A stretch of DNA of 7,625 nucleotides from NCBI GenBank assembly GCA_964411425.1, contig CAYPKW010000103.1, positions 1 to 7,625 on the forward strand, written 5' to 3'. The position numbers and the translations under genes were made by a program. This DNA comes from CAYPKW01 sp964411425. Its GTDB lineage: Bacteria > Pseudomonadota > Alphaproteobacteria > Dongiales > Dongiaceae. The notes beneath the pieces are model-generated. The model had not been told where the DNA came from, did not search any database, and saw only the letters and a list, made by a program, of their open reading frames with translations. Of the stretch, positions 1 to 6,093 are shown piece after piece; the stretch's first letter is position 1, and every line of letters begins with the position of its first letter.

Positions 1-274
1 CCCGGCGCCGCCGCTGCGTTGGCTCGTCGCCGGCGGCGGGCGGCGCAATCCGGCGCTGATGGCGGCGCTGGCTGAGCGGCTCATGCAGCCCGTGGCGGCG
101 GTCGAGGCGGTGGGCTGGGATGGCGATGCGCTCGAGGCGCAGGCTTTCGCTTACCTGGCGGTGCGCTCCCTCGCGGGCCTACCGCTGAGTTTGCCGAGCA
201 CGACCGGGGCGAGGCGGCCGACGACGGGCGGCCGGCTGCATCGCGCGTCCGGCCGCGCTACGCCCCACACGTGA
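1..274 (+). CDS. anmK: Anhydro-N-acetylmuramic acid kinase, C-terminal fragment
   Basis: The reading frame enters from the left edge (first full codon at 2) and ends at TGA 272-274, leaving 90 residues. AnmK phosphorylates and opens 1,6-anhydro-MurNAc to MurNAc-6-phosphate in cytoplasmic recycling of peptidoglycan. Visible family signatures are the glycine-rich GGGRRNPALM (fragment residues 11-20) of the sugar kinase/actin-like ATPase fold, then VGWDGDALEAQAFAYLAVR (37-55), then GLPLSLPSTTGARRPTTGG (59-77), which is the usual AnmK C-terminal block. The gene is only cut by the window; nothing suggests it is broken. It converges with the minus-strand hydrolase, with 6 bp between stop codons, and no terminator hairpin with a T run is seen between them. 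Its link with the downstream sulfur genes is probably only positional. Confidence 0.9.
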   Translation, partial: PAPPLRWLVAGGGRRNPALMAALAERLMQPVAAVEAVGWDGDALEAQAFAYLAVRSLAGLPLSLPSTTGARRPTTGGRLHRASGRATPHT

Positions 275-280
275 CGGCGG

Positions 281-952
281 TCAGCGGGCGGCCGAGCGCG
301 CCCGCGCGCGCGGCGCGGCGCTGCCCTTGAGAATGTAGGTCTCGACCACTTCCTCGAGCTCCGGCAAGCGGTCGTGGAAGAAGTGGTTGGCGCCGCGGAT
401 CAGCCGGTAGTCGATCGCGATATCGCGCTGGTTGGTGAGCTTGTGCACGAGCTTGCTCACCGATTCGTGCGGCACGACCTCGTCCGCGTCGCCTTGCAGC
501 ACGAGACCAGACGTCGGGCAGGGCGCCAGGAATCCGAAGTCGTAGACGTTGGCGGGCGGCGCCACCGAGACGAAGCGGCCGATTTCCGGGCGGCGCATCA
601 GAAGCTGCATGCCGATCCAGGCGCCGAAGGAGAAACCGGCCACCCAACAGCCGCGGGCATTGGCGTTGTAGCTCTGCAACCAGTCGAGCGCCGCCGCGGC
701 GTCGCTGAGCTCGCCCTCGCCGCGATCGAAGCGCCCCTGGGAGCGGCCGACGCCGCGGAAGTTGAAGCGCAGCACCGCGAAGCCGCTGCGCGCGAACGTC
801 TGGAACAGCGTGTAGACCACCTTGTTGTGCATCGTGCCGCCATGCTGCGAGTGCGGGTGCAGCATGAGCGCGATGGGGGCGTTCGCTTGCGCGCCCGGAT
901 GATAGCGTGCCTCCAGGCGTCCTTCGGGGCCGGTTAACGTCACCTCAGGCAT
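281..952 (-). CDS. COG2945-type alpha/beta hydrolase
   Basis: A 223-residue cytoplasmic protein without signal peptide or membrane segment. It starts at the ATG whose complement is at 950-952 and stops at 281-283. The alpha/beta-hydrolase landmarks are in order: HPHSQHGG (32-39, oxyanion-hole region), FNFRGVGRS (63-71), nucleophile elbow GFSFG (106-110) with Ser108, the acid in QGDADEVVP (153-161, probably Asp157), and GANHFF (187-192) with His190. The triad is complete, so it should be an active serine hydrolase. The size and the HPHSQHGGTMHNKVV and NHFFHDRL blocks fit the COG2945 'predicted alpha/beta superfamily hydrolase' family, whose substrates are not established. The last dozen residues are Ala/Arg-rich and probably disordered. 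It is divergent from cysE across a 196-bp spacer; no convincing promoter of its own could be assigned. Confidence 0.9.
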   Translation of the reverse strand: MPEVTLTGPEGRLEARYHPGAQANAPIALMLHPHSQHGGTMHNKVVYTLFQTFARSGFAVLRFNFRGVGRSQGRFDRGEGELSDAAAALDWLQSYNANARGCWVAGFSFGAWIGMQLLMRRPEIGRFVSVAPPANVYDFGFLAPCPTSGLVLQGDADEVVPHESVSKLVHKLTNQRDIAIDYRLIRGANHFFHDRLPELEEVVETYILKGSAAPRARARSAAR

Positions 953-1048
953 GGGCTAGCGCGGCGTTCCCGCGCTTAACTGTTTCTTTTGACACGAAAA
1001 TTTTCCCTCCGCGCGGTCGCTCGGCGGTTTTCCGTGGCGACATCGCGT

Positions 1049-1073
1049 AAACTTGACCAAATTAGTCAGGCAT
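1049..1073 (+). promoter_or_regulatory. IscR type-1-like operator
   Basis: The core is an imperfect inverted repeat: TTGAC at 1053-1057 and GTCAG at 1065-1069 around an AT-rich centre CAAATTA (1058-1064). Aligned by eye with the E. coli IscR type-1 consensus as I remember it (half-sites YYGACT and YAGTCRR around RWWW, flanked by ATA and TAT), 22 of 25 positions agree, the mismatches being at 1050, 1058 and 1071. Type-1 sites are bound by [2Fe-2S]-IscR, which represses isc genes when clusters are plentiful. The site spans the -35 element and reaches the -10 region of the promoter before cysE, the geometry of a repressor operator. No iscR/rrf2 gene lies within the window, so the regulator must be encoded elsewhere. 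Binding by a related Rrf2 regulator cannot be excluded. Confidence 0.75.
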
Positions 1074-1081
1074 ACTATATG
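1053..1081 (+). promoter_or_regulatory. Sigma70-type promoter of the cysE operon
   Basis: A -35 element TTGACC (1053-1058) is followed after 17 bp by TATATG (1076-1081). TACTAT at 1073-1078 is an alternative -10 with a short 14-bp spacer. Transcription would begin near 1085-1090, which leaves a leader of about 60 nt before ATG 1149. The AT-rich block stands out sharply from the G+C-rich surroundings. It is fully overlapped by the IscR-like operator, so repression by occlusion is the likely mode. It is the only good promoter seen before the + strand run of genes, which supports one long transcript. Confidence 0.7.
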
Positions 1082-1148
1082 GGCTTGGTTCGAGGCTTTT
1101 TCAGGTCGCGCCGGCGCGGCGGGCGCGGAGTGTAGCACGGCGGTTCGC

Positions 1149-1949
1149 ATGGTTTTCAAGCACCTTATCGAGGATATCGACGCCATGATCGCCCGCGATC
1201 CGGCGGCCCGCTCGCGCCTAGAGGTGGTGTTGGTGTATCCCGGTTTCCACGCCCTGTTGTGGTACCGCGCGGCGCACTGGCTGTGGCGTCGGCGCTGGCA
1301 TCTGTCGGGGCGGGTGCTGTCCCATGTCGCGCGGCTGTTCACCGGCATCGACATCCATCCGGGCGCCTCCATCGGCCGCCGGCTGTTCATCGACCACGGC
1401 ACCGGTCTCGTGATCGGCGAGACGGCCCTAATTGGCGACGACGTGACGCTGTACCAGGGGGTTACCCTCGGCGGCATCGCGCCGTCGGTCGATTCGGCGG
1501 CGCAAGTCAATCGCAAGCGCCATCCGACGCTCGCCAACGGCGTGATCGTCGGCTCCGGCGCCCAGGTCCTGGGTCCGATCACGGTGGGCGAGGGGGCGCG
1601 CGTGGGCGCCAATGCGGTGGTCGTGAAGGACGTGCCGGCGGGCGCCACGGTGGTCGGCATCCCGGCCCGCGTCGTGCAGCCGGCCGGTGCCAGCCGCGAG
1701 TTCGTCGCCTACGGCACGCCGCCCGGCGAGCCGCCCGACCCGGTGGCCCGCGCGCTCGACGGCCTCACCGAGCAGGTGTCGCTTCTGGCGGCCCGCGTCC
1801 AAGAGCTCGAGGGCCGGCCCGCCGCGGGCGGCGGCCCGGCGCCGACGACGCCCTTGCCTTCGGGGGAGCCGGCGGCGGATGATCCGGCTGGCGGCCGGGA
1901 GGACAATGTCGTGCCAGTGGACAGCCGCCGGCGCCGCGCCGACTGCTGA
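1149..1949 (+). CDS. cysE: Serine O-acetyltransferase, short EpsC-like form
   Basis: A 266-residue enzyme that acetylates L-serine with acetyl-CoA to give O-acetylserine, the carbon skeleton for cysteine. A short helical N-terminus (1-60) leads into a left-handed beta-helix of hexapeptide repeats (about 66-175). Likely catalytic residues by comparison with E. coli CysE are Asp68 in DIHPGA, His83 in DHGTG and His125 in KRHPT. The loop before KRHPT is longer than in typical short SATs: GGIAPSVDSAAQVNR (108-122). After VVGIPARVV the protein continues for some 90 residues, with a possible coiled-coil helix (198-222), a Pro/Gly/Ala-rich stretch and an end RRRRADC instead of the C-terminal Ile that docks into CysK. 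The frame is open upstream to TTG 1053, but that lies in the -35 element, so ATG 1149 was chosen; its Shine-Dalgarno (CGGCGG, 1138-1143) is weak. It is the first gene of the operon. Confidence 0.9.
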   Translation: MVFKHLIEDIDAMIARDPAARSRLEVVLVYPGFHALLWYRAAHWLWRRRWHLSGRVLSHVARLFTGIDIHPGASIGRRLFIDHGTGLVIGETALIGDDVTLYQGVTLGGIAPSVDSAAQVNRKRHPTLANGVIVGSGAQVLGPITVGEGARVGANAVVVKDVPAGATVVGIPARVVQPAGASREFVAYGTPPGEPPDPVARALDGLTEQVSLLAARVQELEGRPAAGGGPAPTTPLPSGEPAADDPAGGREDNVVPVDSRRRRADC

Positions 1950-1964
1950 TCTCCCGTCCGTATC

Positions 1965-1968
1965 GGAG
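1965..1968 (+). promoter_or_regulatory. Ribosome binding site deciding the first desulfurase start
   Basis: GGAG lies 9 nt before ATG 1978 but only 3 nt before the in-frame GTG at 1972. This favours ATG 1978, which also begins the protein just before the conserved VYLDYNAT block. The open frame extends much further upstream inside cysE, but that part has no homology-like character. Confidence 0.6.
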
Positions 1969-1977
1969 TGCGTGCCG

Positions 1978-3090
1978 ATGGGACCCGCGGTCTATCTCGA
2001 CTACAACGCCACGGTGCCGATCCGCCCAGAGGTCGCGGACGCGATGGCGGCGGCGCTCGAAGTCGTCGGCAATCCGTCCTCGGTGCACCGCTTCGGGCGC
2101 GCCGCGCGCCGGCTCGTCGAGGAGGCGCGCGAGAAGGTGGCGGCGCTCGTCGGCGCGCGGCCGGCGGAAGTGGTGCTGACCTCCGGCGGCACCGAGGCGA
2201 ACAACCTCGCGCTCGAAGGCACCGGCCGGGCCCGGCGCCTCGTCTCGGCCATCGAGCACCCCTCGGTGCTGCAGGCGGCGGGGGCGGAGCTTCTGCCGGT
2301 CGACGGCGACGGCGTCTTGGACCTCACCGCGCTCAACCGCATGCTGGCTGCGGACCGCCGGCCCGCGCTCGTCTCCGCCATGCTTGCCAACAACGAGACC
2401 GGCGTCATCGAGCCGGTGGCCGAGGCGGCGCGGATCGCGCACGCCTGCGGCGCCATCTTGCACTCCGATGCGGTGCAGGCGGCGGGCCGCATCGCCGTCG
2501 ACGTGCGCGAACTCGGCGTCGATCTCCTGACGCTCTCGGCGCACAAGATCGGCGGGCCGCAAGGCTGCGGGGCGCTCGTGGCGCGGCAGGGCGTGCCGCT
2601 GGCGGCGCTGCTGCGAGGCGGCGGCCAGGAACGGGGCCGGCGCGCCGGCACCGAGAACTTGGCCGCCATCGTGGGCTTCGGCGTTGCCGCCGAGCTGGCC
2701 GGCGACCGGGGCGACCAGCCGCGGCTGGCGCGCTTGCGCGACGATCTCGAGGCCCGCTTGCGTCACCGTCTGCCGGGGCTTCGGGTGTTCGGCGCCGGGA
2801 CGCCGCGGCTTGCCAACACCTCCTGCTTCGCCGCGCCGGGCATCGACAGCGCCACCCAGGTGATGTCGCTCGACCTCGCCGGCGTCGCGGTCAGCGCCGG
2901 CTCCGCCTGCTCCTCGGGCAAGGTGCGTGCCTCGCACGTGCTGCGCGCCATGGGCGTGCCGGCGGAGGAGGCCGGGTCGGCGATCCGCGTCAGCTTCGGC
3001 TGGCGAAGCGAGGCCGGCCACGTCGGCCGGCTGGTCGAGGCGTGGAGCGCTCTCATGGAGCGGCGCGCCGAGGCGCTGCCGGCGGCATGA
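1978..3090 (+). CDS. Cysteine desulfurase, NifS-like (first of two)
   Basis: A 370-residue class V aminotransferase-fold PLP enzyme that takes sulfur from L-cysteine as an enzyme persulfide, releasing alanine. Visible signatures: VYLDYNAT (5-12), GNPSSVH (31-37), TSGGTEANN (68-76), His94 in IEHPSV stacking on PLP, LANNETG (136-142), Asp164 and Gln167 in HSDAVQ, the PLP Schiff-base Lys190 in SAHKIGG, GGGQERGRRAGTEN (214-227), and the catalytic Cys311 in SAGSACSSGKVRASHVL. All residues needed for activity are present. The active-site loop reads SSGKVRAS rather than the LEPS form of IscS, so this is a separate subtype, more like the NifS-related copies that sit beside iscS in some alphaproteobacteria. 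It starts 28 nt after cysE and ends 4 nt before iscS, implying co-translation. The symbol is left blank because nifS/iscS naming cannot be settled by eye. Confidence 0.92.
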   Translation: MGPAVYLDYNATVPIRPEVADAMAAALEVVGNPSSVHRFGRAARRLVEEAREKVAALVGARPAEVVLTSGGTEANNLALEGTGRARRLVSAIEHPSVLQAAGAELLPVDGDGVLDLTALNRMLAADRRPALVSAMLANNETGVIEPVAEAARIAHACGAILHSDAVQAAGRIAVDVRELGVDLLTLSAHKIGGPQGCGALVARQGVPLAALLRGGGQERGRRAGTENLAAIVGFGVAAELAGDRGDQPRLARLRDDLEARLRHRLPGLRVFGAGTPRLANTSCFAAPGIDSATQVMSLDLAGVAVSAGSACSSGKVRASHVLRAMGVPAEEAGSAIRVSFGWRSEAGHVGRLVEAWSALMERRAEALPAA

Positions 3091-3094
3091 TGCC

Positions 3095-4297
3095 ATGACC
3101 GACGCCAGCCTCCCCGCGCGCAACCTACCGCGCCTGCCGGTCTATCTCGACTACCAGGCGACGACGCCCACCGATTGGCGCGTGCTGACGGCGATGCTGC
3201 CCTACTTCTCGGAGGCGTTCGGCAATCCGCACTCGGAGCAGCATCGCCACGGCCAGGAGGCCCGCGCGGCGGTCGAGACCGCGCGTGCCCAACTGGCGCA
3301 ATTGATCGGCGCCCAGCCCAGCGAGATCGTCTTCACCTCCGGCGCCACCGAGGCGAACAACCTGGCGATCGCCGGCGTCGCCCGATTCCAGGGCGAGCGG
3401 CGCCGGCACATCGTCACCTGCGCGACCGAACACAAATGCGTGCTGGAAAGCGTGCGCGCCCTGGAAGCCGATGGATTCAAGGCGACCTATCTGCCGGTGG
3501 CGCCCGACGGCCTGCTCGACCTCGACCGTCTTGCCACGGCGGTGAGCAAGCGCACCGCTCTCGTCTCGGTCATGGCGGTCAACAACGAAATCGGGGTCAT
3601 CCAGCCGTTGGCGGAGATCGGCCGCATCGCGCGCGAGCGCGGCGCCTACTTCCACACCGACGCGGCGCAGGCGGTGGGCAAGATAGTGCTCGACGTCGAG
3701 GCCATGAACATCGACCTGATGAGCATCTCCGGCCACAAGTTCTATGCCCCCAAGGGCGTCGGCGCGCTATACGTGCGCCGCCGGCCCCGCGTGCGTCTGG
3801 CGCCCTTGTTCCAGGGCGGCGGGCAGGAGCGCGGCCTGCGCTCGGGCACGCTCGCCACGCCGCTGTGCGTGGGCCTCGGCGAGGCGGCCGCCATCGCCCA
3901 GCGCGAGATGGCGCCCGAGGCCGAACGCCTCGGCGGGCTTGCCGCCCGCCTCGTCGAGGGCTTGCGCGCGAGACTGCCCGACGTGGCGCTCAACGGCGAC
4001 GCCGTGCGGCGCATTCCGGGCAACCTGAACCTGCGTTTCGGCCTCGACGCGGAGCGGCTCATGGCCGAGGCGGGCGAGCTCTCCCTCTCCTCCGGCGCCG
4101 CGTGCAGCTCGGCTGCGCTCGAGCCCTCCTACGTGCTGCGCGCGCTCGGGCTCAGCGAGGCGGCGGCGCGCGGCTCGCTCAGGCTCGGCCTCGGCCGCTT
4201 CACCACGGAGGCCGAAGTGGATTACGCCGTAGAATGCCTGTCTGCCGCGGCACTCCGCCTCGGCGCGGCGGTTGCGCGCCGGGCGGCCGGCCGCTAA
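3095..4297 (+). CDS. iscS: Cysteine desulfurase IscS (second of two)
   Basis: A 400-residue PLP-dependent desulfurase that donates persulfide sulfur for Fe-S clusters and thiolated tRNA. Motifs: VYLDYQATTPTD (16-27), GNPHSEQHRHG (43-53), TSGATEANN (81-89), His113 in ATEHKCVLES, VNNEIGVIQP (162-171), Asp189 and Gln192 in HTDAAQAVGK, PLP Lys215 in SGHKFYAPKGVGALYVRR, GGGQERGLRSGT (241-252) and catalytic Cys337 in LSSGAACSSAALEPSYVLRALG. The LEPSYVLRALG loop and LGRFTTEAEVDYA are typical of IscS. After that the protein ends within some 22 residues (AAVARRAAGR) and lacks the SPLWEM-type tail with which E. coli IscS contacts IscU. Its N-terminus carries about 12 extra residues before the first strand. 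ATG 3095 follows the previous stop codon by 4 nt, so translational coupling is likely. iscU is not the next gene, unlike in classical isc operons. Confidence 0.93.
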   Translation: MTDASLPARNLPRLPVYLDYQATTPTDWRVLTAMLPYFSEAFGNPHSEQHRHGQEARAAVETARAQLAQLIGAQPSEIVFTSGATEANNLAIAGVARFQGERRRHIVTCATEHKCVLESVRALEADGFKATYLPVAPDGLLDLDRLATAVSKRTALVSVMAVNNEIGVIQPLAEIGRIARERGAYFHTDAAQAVGKIVLDVEAMNIDLMSISGHKFYAPKGVGALYVRRRPRVRLAPLFQGGGQERGLRSGTLATPLCVGLGEAAAIAQREMAPEAERLGGLAARLVEGLRARLPDVALNGDAVRRIPGNLNLRFGLDAERLMAEAGELSLSSGAACSSAALEPSYVLRALGLSEAAARGSLRLGLGRFTTEAEVDYAVECLSAAALRLGAAVARRAAGR

Positions 4298-4329
4298 ACA
4301 TCCGCTCTACAGAAGAGAGCGCAGGGCCG

Positions 4330-4665
4330 ATGCCGAAGATGACTTTCATCCGCACCGACGGCAAGCGGGTCGAGGTCGAAGCGCCGATGGGCCTGTCGGT
4401 GCTGGAGATCGCCCACCGCAACGACATCGATCTGGAAGGCGCGTGCGAGGGCTCGCTCGCCTGCTCGACCTGCCACGTGATCGTCGATCCGGAGTGGTAC
4501 GAAGTGCTGAAGGAGGCGAGCGAGGACGAGGAAGACATGCTCGACCTCGCCTTCGGGCTCACCCGCACCTCGCGGCTCGGTTGCCAGATCATCGTTACCG
4601 AGGAGATCGACGGCCTCACCGTGTCGCTGCCGCCCGGCACCCGCAACATGATGATCGCGCCATAG
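4330..4665 (+). CDS. fdx: Adrenodoxin-type [2Fe-2S] ferredoxin (Isc Fdx-like)
   Basis: A 111-residue soluble electron carrier. Four cysteines, Cys39, Cys45, Cys48 and Cys85, give the C-x5-C-x2-C-x36-C ligand pattern of vertebrate-type ferredoxins (EGACEGSLACSTCHVIV, then SRLGCQI). The acidic segment KEASEDEEDMLDL (61-73) is the expected docking surface for redox partners, and the protein ends LPPGTRNMMIAP as in alphaproteobacterial relatives. In isc systems this ferredoxin gives electrons for reduction of persulfide sulfur and cluster formation at IscS-IscU. Here it directly follows iscS by 32 nt without iscU, iscA or hscBA. An AGGG (4323-4326) just before ATG 4330 is close to the start, and an AGAAGAGAG stretch lies further up, so the exact ribosome site is unclear. 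Confidence 0.93.
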   Translation: MPKMTFIRTDGKRVEVEAPMGLSVLEIAHRNDIDLEGACEGSLACSTCHVIVDPEWYEVLKEASEDEEDMLDLAFGLTRTSRLGCQIIVTEEIDGLTVSLPPGTRNMMIAP

Positions 4666-4690
4666 GCGCGGGGGCGCGCGCCCTATCGAC

Positions 4691-6085
4691 ATGACGACGC
4701 CCTCGCGCCTGCCGGCGCCGGGCTGGGCGGGCGCGTTGCTCGCCTCGCCGATGACGCGGCCGCTCACCTGGCCGTGGTTCGACCGCGTGGTGCTCAGGGC
4801 GCTGGCGGCCGGCTATTTTCCGCTGTCGCGCGTCTGGGCCGCGGCCGCGGCGGCCGACGGCTCCATCGAGCGGTTCCTTAACGAGGTGCCGCTGGCGCGG
4901 CTGCCGGCGGGCGCCGAGCGCGGCGTGGCGCGGGCACTCGGCCGGGTGGCCGAGCGCCAGGCGGCGGCCGAGGCGGCGCATCGGCGCTGGCAGGAGGCGC
5001 TGTTCGGTCCGAGCGTCGTGGCTTCATCATCCGGGCTGGTGGCGGCCGAGCTCGAACGGCGGCGCGCCTCGCATGCCTTCATGATGGCGCGCTTCGCCTT
5101 CGCCGGCCTTCGCCTGCGCCAGCACCTGCCCGCGGTGCGATTCGCCGTGCCCGCGCGCGACCGGGTTCTCGAGCGCTATGCGGCGCTCGCAGACCGGCCG
5201 TCCTACGCGCTGTCCGAGCCATTGCCGCAGATCGCCCAGTCGCGCCCGGTGCCGAGCGCCGCCGGCACCGAGTATTGGCTCAGCTTCGCCTCGCCGCTCG
5301 GCGACACCGCCTGGGCGCACGTGATCGAGCCGGACGGTGTTAGCGATCCTCCGAGCCTGGTGTGGGGCCATGGCCTCGGAGTCGAGATCGAATCCCTCGA
5401 CGGCGCCGATGACGGCGGCGGCGCTGTGCCGCGCCTAGGGCTGCGGCTCGTGCGTCTGGAGGCGCCGTGGCACAACCGCCGCCGGCTGCCCGGCAGCTAT
5501 GGCGGCGAGCCGTTCCTCGCCACCCAGCCGGAGGGCACGCTCGTGCTGCTCGGCGCCGCGGTGCGCGAGTTCGCCATCGCCACGGCCTGGTGCCGGCGGC
5601 AGGGCAGCGCGCGCGTCGCCATCGGCGGCACCAGCCTCGGCGCGATCACGAGCCAGCTCGCGGCCAGCCACGCGCCGCATTGGCCGGCGCCGGCGCGCCC
5701 CGACGCCCTGCTGCTCGTCACCACCACCGGCGACGTGACCGAGCTCGGCTTCAAGAGCTCGCTGGCGCGGGCGCTGGGGGTGTCGCAAGCGCTCGCCGCG
5801 GCGGGCTGGACCGCGGCCGACCTTGCGCGGCTGCGAGCGCTCGTGGACCCGGCCGAGGCGCCGCCGCTGCCGCCCGACGACATCGTGATGCTGCTCGGCC
5901 GCGCCGATGACGTGACGCCCTTCGCCGGCGGCATCGCGCTGGCGCGCCGCTGGCGGGTGCCGGCGGAGAACCTGTTCCTGCGCCCTGGCGGGCACTTCTC
6001 GGTGGCCCTCGGGCTCATCGCCGACAAGGCGCCCTTCGCCCGGCTCGCCCAACGCCTCGGCGCCGGCCGGGCCGCCGTGCTATAG
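4691..6085 (+). CDS. Large alpha/beta hydrolase, possibly ABHD18/DUF2048-like
   Basis: A 464-residue protein of unestablished function. Residues 1-190 are Ala/Arg-rich and mostly helical-looking, with no recognised domain; the catalytic fold occupies roughly 190-455. Hydrolase landmarks: VWGHGLGVEIES (224-235), RLEAPWHNRRRLPGSYGGEPFL (255-276, within which the oxyanion region may lie), nucleophile elbow GGTSLGA (312-318) with Ser315, acid in GRADDVTP (403-410, Asp406 or Asp407), and His435 in PGGHFS. A complete Ser-Asp-His triad makes an esterase or lipase-type activity likely. The EAPWHNRR block with the later GTSLG elbow recalls the ABHD18/DUF2048 family, but this is a by-eye resemblance at low certainty. 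No signal peptide; LTWPWFDRVVLRALAAGYFPLS near the N-terminus could associate with membrane. It sits 25 nt after fdx and 8 nt before mnmA, so it is probably co-transcribed. ATG 4751 is an alternative start. Confidence 0.8.
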   Translation: MTTPSRLPAPGWAGALLASPMTRPLTWPWFDRVVLRALAAGYFPLSRVWAAAAAADGSIERFLNEVPLARLPAGAERGVARALGRVAERQAAAEAAHRRWQEALFGPSVVASSSGLVAAELERRRASHAFMMARFAFAGLRLRQHLPAVRFAVPARDRVLERYAALADRPSYALSEPLPQIAQSRPVPSAAGTEYWLSFASPLGDTAWAHVIEPDGVSDPPSLVWGHGLGVEIESLDGADDGGGAVPRLGLRLVRLEAPWHNRRRLPGSYGGEPFLATQPEGTLVLLGAAVREFAIATAWCRRQGSARVAIGGTSLGAITSQLAASHAPHWPAPARPDALLLVTTTGDVTELGFKSSLARALGVSQALAAAGWTAADLARLRALVDPAEAPPLPPDDIVMLLGRADDVTPFAGGIALARRWRVPAENLFLRPGGHFSVALGLIADKAPFARLAQRLGAGRAAVL

Positions 6086-6093
6086 TGCCGGCC

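Larger units (their letters stand above)
953..1148. other. Divergent intergenic region upstream of cysE
   Basis: This is the only sizeable non-coding stretch in the window. The half next to the minus-strand hydrolase contains a locally AT-rich patch with a 10-bp perfect palindrome GAAAATTTTC (996-1005). The middle carries the IscR-like operator and promoter listed separately. From about 1085 to 1148 lies a G+C-rich 5' leader of roughly 60 nt before the chosen cysE start, with a 12-bp palindrome (1107-1118) of the kind expected by chance at this base composition. The absence of other strong signals for the minus-strand gene suggests that its promoter is weak or non-canonical. Confidence 0.7.

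Noticed and set aside
296..322. CG-alternating stretch as a repeat element or Z-DNA feature
   Set aside because: It encodes the Ala/Arg tail of the minus-strand hydrolase and is explained by composition.
374..937. 187-residue + strand open frame opposite the first hydrolase
   Set aside because: Low-complexity Ala/Arg/Glu/His translation without domain; the minus strand encodes a full alpha/beta hydrolase.
996..1005. GAAAATTTTC palindrome as an operator of the minus-strand hydrolase
   Set aside because: Only one copy, short, and no promoter can be assigned next to it; kept only as a remark in the intergenic entry.
1107..1118. 12-bp palindrome in the cysE leader as a possible riboswitch or attenuator
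   Set aside because: No loop, no T run and no further pairing; palindromes of G and C are frequent at this composition.
1079..1135. Small ORF of 18 codons (MGLVRGFFRSRRRGG...) that could be a leader peptide before cysE
   Set aside because: Its ATG lies inside the -10 region, so it is probably not transcribed; Arg-rich composition is typical of random G+C-rich frames.
1053..1148. Extension of cysE to the upstream TTG at 1053 (32 extra residues)
   Set aside because: The start would coincide with the -35 hexamer and the operator, upstream of the likely transcription start, and the extra residues do not resemble SAT.
1765..3123. Long minus-strand open frame opposite the first desulfurase
   Set aside because: A shadow of a G+C-rich gene: Arg/Ala/Gly-rich, no domain, while the + strand has complete catalytic motifs.
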